From positions 1,502,084-1,566,083 of the forward strand of contig OX442428.1 in the NCBI GenBank assembly GCA_949361645.1: a stretch of DNA of 64,000 nt, given 5' to 3'. Source of the stretch: Spongilla lacustris. Its lineage: Eukaryota > Porifera > Demospongiae > Spongillida > Spongillidae. The position numbers and the translations under genes are program-made. The notes beneath the pieces are model-generated. The model did not search any database, was not told where the DNA came from, and saw only the letters and a list, made by a program, of their open reading frames with translations. Positions within the stretch are counted from its first letter, which is position 1, and each line of letters starts with the position of its first letter. This document shows, one piece after another, positions 23,918-35,501 of the stretch.

Positions 23918-26900
23918 TATAATTCATATGGTTCAATAGCATAGTTACATGTACATAGCAAAGCCAACTAGTGCAAGTACGAAGCTACATAAACCAAATC
24001 ATATTCAGAACTCTCGTTTAATGGCGCCTTAGTTACGAGTCTCAGTGAATATCTCTGAGTCCTCACTCAAGCTGTGAATCTCTTTTCAAAAACCACACTC
24101 ATGCCTCAGTGTTGTCGGTGCAACGGCTATGGGCGCTGTAAAGGATGTGAGTGCGTGAAAAAGAATAAGTGCTGTTCCAGCTGTACACCTGGCCGCAATG
24201 GTAAGTGTGAAAACCTCAAGTCAAATAGCACCGCTTCAGTTGTCAATGCCAATCATCAGTTCACCACATCTCAAACAAGCGTTGTCACTGCGCCTGAAGA
24301 TAATAACGGTGATTGTGTTTTAAATACCAGTGAGCTTTCAAATCTTCTTCACGACAAAAATCAAGAACATCCAATCACAACTTTACCACCTCTGCCCCCG
24401 TTTATCCCCATGGCCATCCCTTCCTTCACCTGGGGTTCACTCAGTACTCAATCACTTACAGATCAAATGTCCAGAGCATACACAGAAGTGGTTTTCTGGA
24501 AGAAAAATGTATTCACTGTACCCTTGGGAGCGTCAGGTAAATCTTTTGCCAGGGAACTAGCTCGACTATTTCAAGCCTACTCTGATGGCTCAGGTCTCGA
24601 GTCCATTGCACTGAAGGCAATAACAGTGGCTTCAAGACTACTGTTGCAGAAGCCATTTCGCACTTCAAAAGCCAAGGATCATACATCCTGCCTTGAAAGA
24701 CGCCTCACCAGTTGGAAAGAAGGTAACATAGATATCCTACTCATCGAAGGTCGTACTATCCAACAACGCCTTCCAGCTTCAGATAGCTACACTCACACAA
24801 ATGAGGACATCACTCGCTCCTTCACCAAACTAATGTTTGAAGGGAACTGTAAGGCAGCCATGCGACTCCTTACTGATGATTGTAGAGGCGGTTTTCTCCC
24901 ACTCACAACGCAAATCCCATCTGAGAACTCACAGCCCACCACAGTTTTAGATGTCCTCATCAGCAAGCACCCCAAGCCAACCTGCAAACCCAGATACAAT
25001 CACCAATGTCAATCACTCAAGTGTCATTCATTCAGTTATCTTTGATGGCATTGATGCCTCCGCTATCAAAAGTGCTGTGCTACAAACTGAAGGCTCGGCT
25101 GGACCCTCCGGAATTGATGCCAAAGGCTGGAGGCGACTATGTACCTCTTTCCACACTGCATCAGTAGAGCTTTGCAAGTCCCTAGCAGCCCTTGCCAGAA
25201 GGCTGTGTACCTCCCTTGTTGACCCCTGTGGTATTGCTCCTTTCCTGGCTTGTCGCCTTATTGCGCTTGATAAGAACCCAGGCGTTCGTCCAATTGGAAT
25301 ATGTGAAGTTACCAGACGCATTATATCTAAAGCTGTGCTTTCTATTCTGAGAGTTGATATCCAGGAAGCAGCTGGCTCAATACAACTATGTGCAGGTCAA
25401 ATATCAGGAACAGAAGCAGCAATACATGCCATCCGTGACTCCTTCCACTCAGCACAATGTGAAGCAGTATTGCTAATTGATGCCAACAATGCCTTCAACT
25501 CTCTGAACCGTGAAGCAGCTCTCCGCAACATTCAAATTCTGTGCCCTGCTTTTGCCACAATTCTAATTAACACATATCGTGCAGCCACTGAATTGTTCGT
25601 CCAAGATACCATCATCTTTTCAAGGGAAGGAACAACACAGGGGGACCCGCTTGCAATGCCTATGTATGCCCTGGGCATCCTGCCACTCATACAGCGGTCC
25701 ACTGGAGATATCCTCCAAGTATGGTATGCTGATGATGCCTCAGCCACTGGAACCATACATAATCTAAGAGAATGGTGGGAAAAAATCACTACCATTGGAC
25801 CCTCCTATGGCTATTATGCCAATGCCACAAAAACATGGTTAGTGGTTAAAGATGCACACCTTGCCTCCGCCACTTCAGCCTTTCTAGGCACAAATGTGAA
25901 CATAACAAGTGAGGGCAGACCACACCTCGGAGCACCTCTTGGTACAGAAACATATGTAGCACAATCTATTCAAAAGAAGGTTGCTAAGTGGTGCCTACAA
26001 CTGAAGACCTTATGTTCAATTGCAATCACTCAACCACATGCGATCTTTGCAGCATTCACTCACAGTGTGGTTCACCAATGGACTTACCTTGCCAGGACTG
26101 TTCCAAACATAGGCAGGTTTTTTACACCCATTGAAGACATAATAAGGTCAAACCTTATCCCATCCCTAACTGGTAGAGCTCCTCCTGGCGATCTTGAGCG
26201 ACTACTTTTGTCCTTGCCTCCAAGACTAGGCGGTCTTGGCTTCACCATCCCCACCAATCTGTCAGCCATTGAGTTTGATGCTTCAATGACAGTCACAAAG
26301 CCATTATATGACCTCATTCTGCAAAAGAAAACACACTATCCACTCAGTGTAATTGAGGCACAAATCCAGGCCAAAAAACAACTTCATCAATCGAAGCAAC
26401 AGCAAACCCAAGACACAGCAGCCAACCTATTACCACAGTTGTCTGAGTCTTCCCAGAGATCAATGGTCCTTACTCAAGAGAAGGGTGCTTCCAGCTGGCT
26501 TACCACTCTTCCTATCTCTGAACACGGCTTTGCTTTGCACAAAGGTGCCTTTCGTGATGCCCTTGCACTTAGATATGGATGGGACCCTCCTAACACACCT
26601 TCACATTGCATTTGTGGGAAATCATTCACTACGGAACATGCACTCTCATGTCCTTTTGGAGGTTATCCTACCCTACGCCACAATGAGATTCGGAACCTCA
26701 CTGCAAATTTGCTGTCTGAAGTGTGTCACAATGTAACCATCGAACCAAACCTACAACCAGTTACCAGAGAAACCTTCAAACTTGCCTCTACCATCACTGA
26801 CATTGGAGCAAGATCAGACATTGCAGCTGATGGCTTCTGGGGTGGCCACTTTGAAAAAACGTTTTTTGATGTCAGAGTTCTCAACCCACTTGCTCCATCT

Positions 26901-27370
26901 AACACCACACCCACACCCAGTGCTTGCTACCGCAGACATGAAAAAGAAAAACAAAGAGCATATGAGCAACGCATCAGGGACATAGAGCATGCCTCCTTCA
27001 CCCCAATCGTACTCTCCACTACTGGTGGAATGGGTCCAATTGCAACAACGTTTTATAAACGCCTTGCAGACCGGCTAGCTTCCAAATGGAACTCATCCTA
27101 CAGCCAAACCATTGGATGGTTGCGATGCCGTCTGTCCTTTTCTCTCCTCCGTTCATCCATCCTATGCATCAGAGGAGCTCGTTCATCAAAGGGGCGCGTA
27201 CCTTGCAGTGTCCCTCTCCCTGCAGAGCTAGTGCATAGTGAATCTAGGTTCACTCTGGACTAGAAAGCATCTAGTTGATCAATGTCATTTAATTTAATCA
27301 TCTAACTCATATTGTGCATTTGCTGTATATTCGAATATTTATATCCTATAATTACGTAAAAAAAAAAGAA
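23918..27370 (+). mobile_element. Retroelement with RT and restriction-like endonuclease
   Basis: The insert interrupts the left inverted arm; the matching right arm (47015-47045) is uninterrupted, which gives an empty-site comparison. It holds one coding region (24101-27263), a short 3' untranslated region and an A-rich end at 27358-27370. No long terminal repeats are seen. The exact 5' end is not fixed; 24000 is equally possible. Sequence from 27371 to about 28110 is also absent from the right arm and may be a second insert. Confidence 0.7.
24101..27263 (+). CDS. Reverse transcriptase with N-terminal Cys cluster and C-terminal endonuclease
   Basis: The chosen start is ATG 24101. The N terminus is a cysteine cluster (CCRCNGYGRCKGCECV, then CCSSCTPG), likely nucleic-acid binding. 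Reverse transcriptase motifs follow: LIDANNAFNSLN (A), GTTQGDPLAMPMYAL (B), YADD at 25725-25736 (C) and ATKTWLVVK (D). A CCHC-type finger (CICGKSF...H...C...H) near 26610 precedes a PDDEXK-like segment, ARSDI followed by FFDVRVLNP. This order matches non-LTR elements of the R2/R4-like endonuclease type; the exact clade is uncertain. The reading is in two frames (24101-25045, then 24951-27263) overlapping by 95 nt. The switch lies near 24975-24985 and is either a +1 frameshift site or one indel. Everything else is open. Confidence 0.75.
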
Positions 27371-27478
27371 ACATATTAAAACTTTGTGTGAGAGGGGCAC
27401 ATCCTCCCCCTGCTTTGGAACTGTCCTAACTGAAAACCTAGATTTTTTTAAGTCACTGATTTTCAGTCCTCACGAATC

Positions 27479-27600
27479 GCAAGTAGACATAGTAATAAAT
27501 ACACCCCTGTTCCACAGAAAAATGAGTTTACAGCCCACAGCTTTCTCAATCTGGCTAAGACATGCTGCAAACCTACTTGTGTGTCAGAAGACAGTTTGCT
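27479..27600 (+). repeat. 120-bp direct repeat, copy 1 (copy 2 at 28277-28400)
   Basis: AGTAGACATAG and GAGTTTACAGCCCACAGC through GTGTGTCAGAAGACAGTTTG recur about 800 bp downstream with few changes. The two copies bracket 27600-28277 and could mark a tandem duplication or flanks of an insertion. Confidence 0.7.
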
Positions 27601-27689
27601 CTCTCAAAAAAAAAAAAAAAACGCCATTTTAATGAGGCCACGACGCATCTAGCCGCAATGGATTTTTTGGGGATTTACGGTATTGTCTA

Positions 27690-27880
27690 ATTATGGACCC
27701 TTTTGTCCACCCGCAAAGAGCTGTGACCTGGAAAGGATCGCTGTCGCATTCGCTCTCACCAGGTGCAGGTTGAGCCTACTGTACAGCTCAGACAGCACCG
27801 CTGATTTTGTTTTGCCCGATATTCTGGCAAGACGGGAGGCAAGCATTCTATATGAATCTATGGCTTCTTTTCCCCCAAGC
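27690..27880 (-). pseudogene. Retroelement C-terminal scrap (SELYSRLNLHLVRA)
   Basis: The minus-strand frame reads MLASRLARISGKTKSAVLSE and then LYSRLNLHLVRANATAILSR. It resembles the tail region of retroelement proteins and the scraps at 19690 and 49622. No upstream catalytic domain is attached. Confidence 0.4.
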
Positions 27881-28119
27881 ACCATACGACCCTGCAACCA
27901 GAGGTATACAACACCACCCCAAGGCATTGCATTTGGGGTCATTTTCTGTGTTTATGCTCTTCAGTGGACAACGCAGTTGCCCCAGCTGACAATCCAAAGG
28001 CAGCTGGTTTACCAAGGGCCCAATTGGGTAGCAAAATGTTTGTGGGGCGTGAGTGGTCTTAATAAATAATTTAATAAAATCAAAATATTTAAATTAACAA
28101 AATAATTCCTTCTAATAAC

Positions 28120-31100
28120 ACTTGATTAAAACATACCATTTTAGAGGCATCCAAGGCTCAAACATTTCTCTGAACTTTAAAAACATCAACTTGGCAGAAT
28201 TTATTAATAAACTACTAAATGATCCCTAAATCCAGTACATTGCGAAAATAAAACAAATCAAGATTTCAATATAGAATAAAGTAGACATAGAAATAAATAC
28301 ACTCCTGATCCTCAGAAAAATGAGTTTACAGCCCACAGCTTTCTCAATCAGGCAAAAGACATGCTGTAAACCTACTTGTGTGTCAGAAGACAGTTTGTCC
28401 TGTGGTGGAACCAATGCTCCTTGAAGCTACAGTGTGGTGGCATTATCTGGCTGCCAAGGTAACTGGGGAACGTGGGAACAGCAACTGTCGCCATGGAAGA
28501 GTAGTTACCATCTCCACTTTATCTCTCCACTGTGAACACCAGGATGATCCCATTGGGTCCCCACAGCACCACTAGACATCCTAACTGTATAGAGGGTGTT
28601 TCACAATCAAGGGTTTATTAATTAACCACAAGCAGTTTATTAACTTAAGATTGTTGACAAATGCTCTATTAACGTGAGCTTAAATGTTGATGTAAACAAA
28701 AACATAAGATACACCTAAAAAAGTTAAACTCCATGTACAGCCTAACTATTAAACTAAATAGTAATTTAATAAATAATAAAATATTAATGAAATGATTCCT
28801 ATTAAAACATACCATTTTAGAGGCATCCAAAGCTCAAAAATTTCCATGAATTTTAAGATTAAAGGCACAAGAATAGTTATTACATACCATTTGATTTCTG
28901 AAAATAAAAAACCATAAGTGCGGTTTACTGCTAATAATCCTGGGAAAAGATTACCATCATTTTTTGTAGTTGACTATATTATTGTCCCACATAAGTTGTG
29001 AATTCTGCAATAATAAAACAGTATGCATTGTAATCATTGCTAACAGAAAGGACTTTTTGTAATGAAAAGCTAGTATCTTGAACTGAAGGTATGGTATATT
29101 TCCAACAAGCTTGTTTATGTCTATTGTCCTGAATGTCCACCTGGGGGTACAATTGGACACCCGGGTGGACAGCAAAAAAAGTTTTTGTCGTTCGGGTCAC
29201 GGAAGGGACCTGGCTGCATTCAAGGGTACTGGCTTACAGAACAAGTCTTTTCAGGATTGTTTTTTTGGCCTATTTTGTCGAACTCCCTTTTTGGAAAATT
29301 AGTCGGAAGGGTTCCAATAGCCACAAATAGCGGTGTACCTAGTAGTTCAACTCCCTACACGATGTTTGGAGCTACTGTCAGCCTTGTAACCACTTCTGCC
29401 GAGGACCTGCGTTTGTTTAGAGTTGAGAGGGTAAGACTGTTATCGGAAAAGGGACACTTTTTTCTGACAAGGTTTTGGAATTTAAAAACAACATAGACAT
29501 GCTCAACTGGATCGGATAGGTAGCGCTTGAACAAATTCTGGCAATAACCTATCGTGTTAGCGTAGAAACAAGCAATAAACCTCTTTTGGATCTCGTCTCC
29601 GGACCTAAACGCCTAATTTTGGCCATACATAATGTAATTTTACATGTTGTTTGACGTCACGCTAGTCTGAGTTACAATACGTCACTACGATAAGTTACTA
29701 TAAATATGCACCAATGAGACAAATACACCGCCCTCTTTCATCCCGTTGATCGTTCCCGTCCGGTTATTTGATTATCTCGTACCCAGACATAAATCAACTA
29801 CACTGATCTATGTAAGTCCTCGAACGAGGTAAATAACTGTAAGTGAGTTTTGTACAAGAACTAAGCTAACTGCCAACACAATATTCATTGTGGCCTCCTA
29901 TTTGTACCAAATGACATTTAAAATCGTATCTAATGCGGCTCTTAATTGTCTAGGAAAAAAGTGTCCCCAGCAACGCTTTGTAACCGAAAAACATAAAACC
30001 ACGCCACTTTGAAAGCATACAGGGAAGTGTCCATGATAGATATAAGGCAGACAACCACGCCAAATGTATTGGCGATAGTTGAACTGTATTAGAAATATGC
30101 TTTTCCAGACAACTGGGGCGTTCCGACTAATTTTTAGAAAGTTGAGTTCGACCAAAAAACATTCTAATTTCACGGACACGGTGTTAAAAGAACTAATTTT
30201 TTTAAATTATCAATTAAACTGAAAAATGCTTATACCATAAGCATAAAAATTTCACAGCTAAAAAATTTGCAGTTTTATGTGCATTTATTTTTCATAATAA
30301 ACTATTCATAAGTGCCAGTTAGTGTCTAAAGTTTACCCAAATTTCTAAATTGAAAGGATTCAGATCCTACAGTATAAATAGTCTGGGGACCAGACCATAT
30401 ATGAGAATATGGGTCTGGCAGCGTCCCATAGAAGGTTTTGTGCCAGAGGAATGTGATTATCAGATTGCTGACTAATGTAATTGTTTTCATTTATTATGGG
30501 TATTTCTAAATATTTGGACGGAAATAACTACACATGATTCTTTATGAGGGATATTACATGCACAATTGAGTCTTGGAAGTTTCTAGTGAATCAAACAAAA
30601 ATGGTAGTACAAAAGAAAACCATTGTGCATGCATGGGTAGCAACACAAAGGTGTCGTTTCGTTTCCTGCTATTAAACTTTGTACTGCGTCGTGCTGCTAT
30701 TTCTATAAGCATAGTACCTTTTCACAAGCCTAATACCATTATCTCGATTGTAATAACCAAGCTTAGATGTAGGTGTGGTATAGCTACTGTGGAGTTATAC
30801 ATGTAAAGCTTTTTGACTATGACATAATAGTGCTGAAAAAAATAAATATCTTCTATAACTTCTTACGTATTTATACACACCATACAAAGTTATCAAAACA
30901 AGTTTGCCTACTGTGCCAACATCCATCTATCAATGTAATGCTGCAAGATATTGAAGATTGGAAGCAGTCTTTTTATTCGCAGCCATGGGTACACAAATTA
31001 TTCACCAAAACCGCCATTGAAATACGTATCCGATTCTTCAAGTACGAATGCTCTCCTTTTTTATCAAGTAAACCTGTCCAACCGCTAAAGTTACAATTTT

Positions 31101-31990
31101 TGAATAACCTGAACGAACAAGTTATATTTCACCCTAAACGCTAAAGCTTGCTTTAGATCATCATCATATTCATCCTACAATGGTTGAATTTGTTAATCAG
31201 TTATTACTAGATAGATATTGGTGTAATTGCATTTTTATCCATCATAGTTATTGGTGTTCAATAATGTTGGCAATCAATTTAATTTAACAAGGTGGATTTT
31301 TGTGGCTAATTATTGTTTAATGCTACTGTACAAAATATCAAACAAGAAAAGTTGTGCAGTATGATATGATACTTGTGCATAGCAGGTGGTCCATTGGCAA
31401 GTGCATTCAATTCACAGTGGGAGCAGGTAAAATTAAGTCAAAGTGGAATGATATTTTTAAAAAACACTATGCTTCTGTCACTGCACGTTATAAAGGCACA
31501 AGAATAGTTATTACATACCATCTGATTTCTGAAAATAGTCAATAAAAAAAACTATAAGTGCCGTTATAAACTAACTGTGGAAAAGTGCACATGTATTTAG
31601 TAATGAGTGCATATTATTAGATCATATGTGCTTTTCCTACAGTTTCCAACAGTATAATCATACTTTTCCTGTCGTGTGTGGTTGATACTTGCGGCACATT
31701 TACAGTTGCAATTAATACTTCTTCCTAGGATTTGGTACTAGCAATAGATTGGCTCAGTTCGTAGCATAATGATAGATGAATCATTGGAAAGTCATTTCAA
31801 TCAAAAGGTAATAATTATTATTAACAGCCACATTGCAATGGAATAATTGCAATGTGGCTGTTAATAAACCATTAAACGCAATCCAAATTATACAAAGTAT
31901 TTAAAATTAAATTGCACTTACATCAGAAATGATTACTGGAGGACTTGGACTGTGTTGATCTGTACTATCAATTTGTGGTCTTTGACTTTG
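28120..31990 (-). repeat. Left inverted arm, inner part (matches 42968-47020 reversed)
   Basis: Blocks that match the right arm in inverse orientation are 28131-28210 with 46910-47015, 30230-30620 with 45240-45600, 30573-30806 with 45063-45290, 30800-31140 with 44790-45060, and 31143-31990 with 42960-43760. The equivalent of 43760-44790, which holds the HECT exons, is missing from this arm; one of its exons turns up displaced at 32060-32191. Coding traces of the HECT-gene 3' region are present but full of stops. Stretches 28420-28800 and 29130-30200 show no assigned homology. Confidence 0.65.
28277..28400 (+). repeat. 120-bp direct repeat, copy 2
   Basis: Matches 27479-27600. Copy 2 sits just inside the resumed inverted-arm homology (28131 onward). 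Confidence 0.7.
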
Positions 31991-32059
31991 AGATGACTGC
32001 ACCATTGAAAGCCCAATTTTTCCCTTAGCAGTGAGACACCCTGTATGTTATACACGTAC

Positions 32060-32191
32060 CTTTAAGGCAACAATGTCATGACGAATAGTACCACATTCGC
32101 AATAAGATTCTCCTATGTCTTTCCCTATTAATGTGAAGAATTCCCTGGAGAGTCCCCCAGCATCTATGCCCATCTCACCATCAAACTGGAC
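32060..32191 (-). pseudogene. Stranded HECT-domain exon (44 codons)
   Basis: A clean exon is bounded by TTTTCAG and AAAG|GTACGTG and encodes VQFDGEMGIDAGGLSREFF and then TLIGKDIGESYCECG. The D-x-GG-x-x-REFF pattern is the start of the HECT N-lobe. It is the inverted counterpart of 44256-44387, same length, with substitutions such as RHDIVALK against PRDAFALN. No adjoining HECT exons lie next to it, so it is a fragment. Confidence 0.7.
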
Positions 32192-33604
32192 CTGAAAATA
32201 AAATATCCAGAAATATCATCAGAGCATCCAACGAAACCTGTAAGAGCAATATTACAGTCTTTTGACTTAGCAAATTCACATCTGAATAGATTATTTGATG
32301 TGAACCCATAGCATTAACAAATACTACAACATTAGTGAGAATACATTTTAGACAAAAATCATGCACAGATAGGGTGCTCCCGCTAGTTAAGACGAATTTC
32401 GAACTTTGTTTATATATATCCGCATGGGCTTGCATGATACCTTTTTTTTTCTATCCAGGAATGACCCCGTATCACTTCCCTTTCAGTGAGTAGCTTCAAA
32501 AGAGAAAAGTTATTTTCATAGGAAAAAATATAAAAGTTTTGCCAAGCGGGGGTATAGTCCGCCTATTGTGACGAACGCGCGCATAATTCATCAGCGGTTA
32601 CAAGCAGCTTTGACAGGATTAATCTATGGCTGCATCTGTAGCAACAAGAGGTCATGCAGCTGGGAGACCTCGTCCCTTTAACCACGTATATGACTTTCAG
32701 TTGTAGCTTGTATCGCTTCAATGGGGCTTCAGGTATACCGGCAGCCTTTGCGACAGAGTTTAAGCTATAACCCTGGCTAATTCACTGTGTCACATTGCGA
32801 ATCAATGCTGGATTTTGCTTTAACCTATATGGCCCTAGCTGCGATGACAATTTTGTGATGCAAGCATGTGATTGCAGACTGCCAATCTGGAATTACATGC
32901 TTGTGCCACAGAAAATGATTTCGGCTACATCGACAGCCCTGGATAATTATGGTATTGTCTGGATTCCGTTGTGGTCGATTGTGAAATTCATATCGCTCTA
33001 TAATGAGGTGAGTCCGACCGGGTCGTACATTTTGGTATGCAGCTACCTGTATTTTCGCGCATCCAAGCTGAAAGTGACAAGGACAGAATCCACACTCTTG
33101 GACATGCATATTAACATACCACGAAGTTTTGATGTAAACGTAGTTTGCTCTAAAACGTTACGCAAACATAAAATTCGATCGTAACTAATTGAGCGGTAGT
33201 GTGACCTTTTGAGTACCGTGGGCTCCAGAACGATCAGCATCGCAGGTTTTTGATATCAATCGAGTCGCAGACACTATAGGGGACTATTCCGCCGTGCATT
33301 TTTGGAAACGATCTGTAGTTTTTGCAATACGCGAGCGAACGTGACGGTTTTTAGAAAATATTTCCCCGAGTGGGTGCGACATATCGACTCGTAACTTCCA
33401 AACGGAAGGTCCAATCGAAGCCACTTTTCTTTCCATACATTGGGAAGACATGTGAGTACAATAAAAAAATCTTTATTTATCCTTAAAACGCATCCTTTAT
33501 TTTATAAAAAAATTCTGTTCAAAATTCGTCTTAATACCCGGCTCGTCATTAGACCCGGGAGCACTCTAGTGGAAAATCCACAGCAAAATTGGTCTTCATA
33601 TAGA
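32192..33604. other. Stretch without a supported gene
   Basis: A plus-strand frame at 32795-33184 is long but lacks any recognised motif. On the minus strand, near 32700-32760, NSVAKAAGIPEAPLKRYK looks like a helix-turn-helix scrap. A GACGTCAC-type block is absent here. It is probably decayed transposon DNA. Confidence 0.35.
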
Positions 33605-33810
33605 TTTATTTACTATTGAGCTCAGGATACTTGGGGATCAAAAAGGGACCTAGCGGATATTATAGGTTAAAAAAAAAAGTTATAAAAATGGCATGTTTGA
33701 ATTGCTATAACTCTAAAATGGTTAAAGCTATTTCTGTCACTTCATACTCATTTTGGGGTCTTGAACATGCTCCATGCCAGTATCGCAACTGTTTGACTTT
33801 GAGGTAACTG
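33605..33810 (+). repeat. Dispersed repeat fragment (GGGACAGT family)
   Basis: Shares AAAAAGGGACCTAG, TTTGAATTGCTATAAC, GGTTAAAGCTAT and ATGCCAGTATCGCAAC with 38330-38500. Short and non-coding. Confidence 0.55.
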
Positions 33811-34359
33811 ATGATCAAGTGGACTTTGAGATACTACAAAATGAATTAGATACGGTGCAATATAGCTGCAAGACTTTTGCGAACATGACAACAGTAATTC
33901 AAGTTTCTAGTGTGTTGCAAATGACAAATGACTATACTAATACACTAGCTTTACTTCGGTGCCATGTTTATATAAAAAGTTGCAACAACCAGAACAACCA
34001 GACAAACTCTTTCTAGCACTGTGATGCAACTCAAAACGGATCCATGCCGACTAATAATCCTCGGCAGTAATTTCCGGAAGTGGAATTCCCAATTTCTCTG
34101 CCGTTTTGTACCAATTAGTTATGTGGGTAAATCACTTTCCAATACTCAGAATATAATGACAACTCCACACAGCCGTACAACTTCCGTTTCTATGCAACAT
34201 ACCTAATTATCCAATACTACGCGCATGTGCAATACAATGCTAGCCCGTTACAATTGCACAAGGCTGTTTGCATTGAGTTTTCCACATGAACATATTCCAC
34301 ATTCGGATAAGAATTATCAACTGTGTCCACAGTTAGAATGTGCAAAAAAGAATAATTGT
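33811..34359. other. Non-coding stretch with a piece of the right arm
   Basis: 34225-34335 is an inverted, diverged match to 45750-45890 (shared TTTGCATTGAG and TGTGGAATAT blocks). It shows further scrambling of the large inverted structure. No gene is seen. Confidence 0.45.
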
Positions 34360-35010
34360 TATTTGCGAGGGGGGGGGGGGGGGGGCAAGAAAAACTGTAT
34401 GGACCCCATCGTCCATTAACAAGAGGATTACGAATCTGCCTTAAAAATAAAACTCAGACAAGGGATCAAAAAAGCGGGAGTAGGGGGTACCACCTTACGC
34501 CCATTACGTTTTTGTATCAATTTTGGATTTACACTAGAGTACCATTGATATATTCCTCCCAGCTAAAGAACTTCACTGAGATCTTACACATAATCGCTAG
34601 ACACTTGTAAAACAGTCAGTGAGAGATTTAACGTTTAGCCCCCTAGTGGTTATTTCCTATTGCTAACTGAATTAGGAAATAACCACTAGGGGGTTAAACG
34701 TTAAATACGTAACTGCCCGTTTTACAAGTGTCTAGCGATTATGTTGAGATCGCAGTGAAGTTCTTTAGCTGGGAAGAATACATCAATGCTACTCCCGTGT
34801 GAAACAAAAAAGATACAAAAGAACGTGAAAATGTAATGGGCATAGTGTGGTACCCCCTATGCCCTCCTTTTTTGACCTCTTTTATCTTTTTTTCTTTTGC
34901 GTCCAATTTTTTATTTTGAAAGCAGATTCATAATCCTCTCGTTAAGCTCTACAATATTGGACGATGGGGTCCATACAGTTTTTCTTGCCCCCCCCCCCCC
35001 CCCCCCCCCC
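34360..35010. mobile_element. Foldback element, about 650 bp, ends in G and C runs
   Basis: The left arm begins with a G run (34370-34385) then CAAGAAAAACTGTATGGACC. The right arm is its complement ending in a C run (34988-35010). The centre is a strong palindrome: AAATAACCACTAGGGGG pairs with CCCCCTAGTGGTTATTT around 34640-34695. Arms are about 310 bp. Non-coding. Confidence 0.75.
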
Positions 35011-35501
35011 CAGTTATATGTATGACATTTGTTATAGTGTTTGAAATGTCATGCAAGTTTATTTCACTTAGAATCTGCCTAGTCTTAATCTGCCCTTGCA
35101 AATTACTATTGTCCATCTCAATTACTAAAAGAGGTATTTTTACATCACTATTATAATATTATAACACATCTGTTTTATACCATTATTTTTACCACATGTT
35201 TATTTATTATTAGGCTCTGCAAAGATGCTATTAGATGAAACAATTGTTGTTCCCTGCTATATATGCAGCTTGATGGAAAGATTTAGAAGTTTGAAACCTT
35301 AGCATTTCCTTAAAACTGGTCAACTGTGTCTAAAGATTTGGCCTGCATTTACTATGGTCATTCATACCCCTTTCTTTTTGTACTTTTTGCTTAGTATACG
35401 ACTAACAGTTTGTAAAATGTTAAGCATTCTTGTTAGCAACATATTATTGCAAGCACAACTTCCTTAGAATATGAATCTGATTCAATATATGGAAAGTAGA
35501 C
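35011..35501. other. Non-coding stretch
   Basis: 35068-35112 matches 46060-46105 in inverse orientation (CTTAATCTGCCCTTGCAAAT). Otherwise AT-rich with no gene. Confidence 0.45.

Noticed and set aside
32795..33184. 129-codon plus-strand frame
   Set aside because: Amino-acid composition is unremarkable, no motif, and no splice context; kept only as part of an unassigned stretch.
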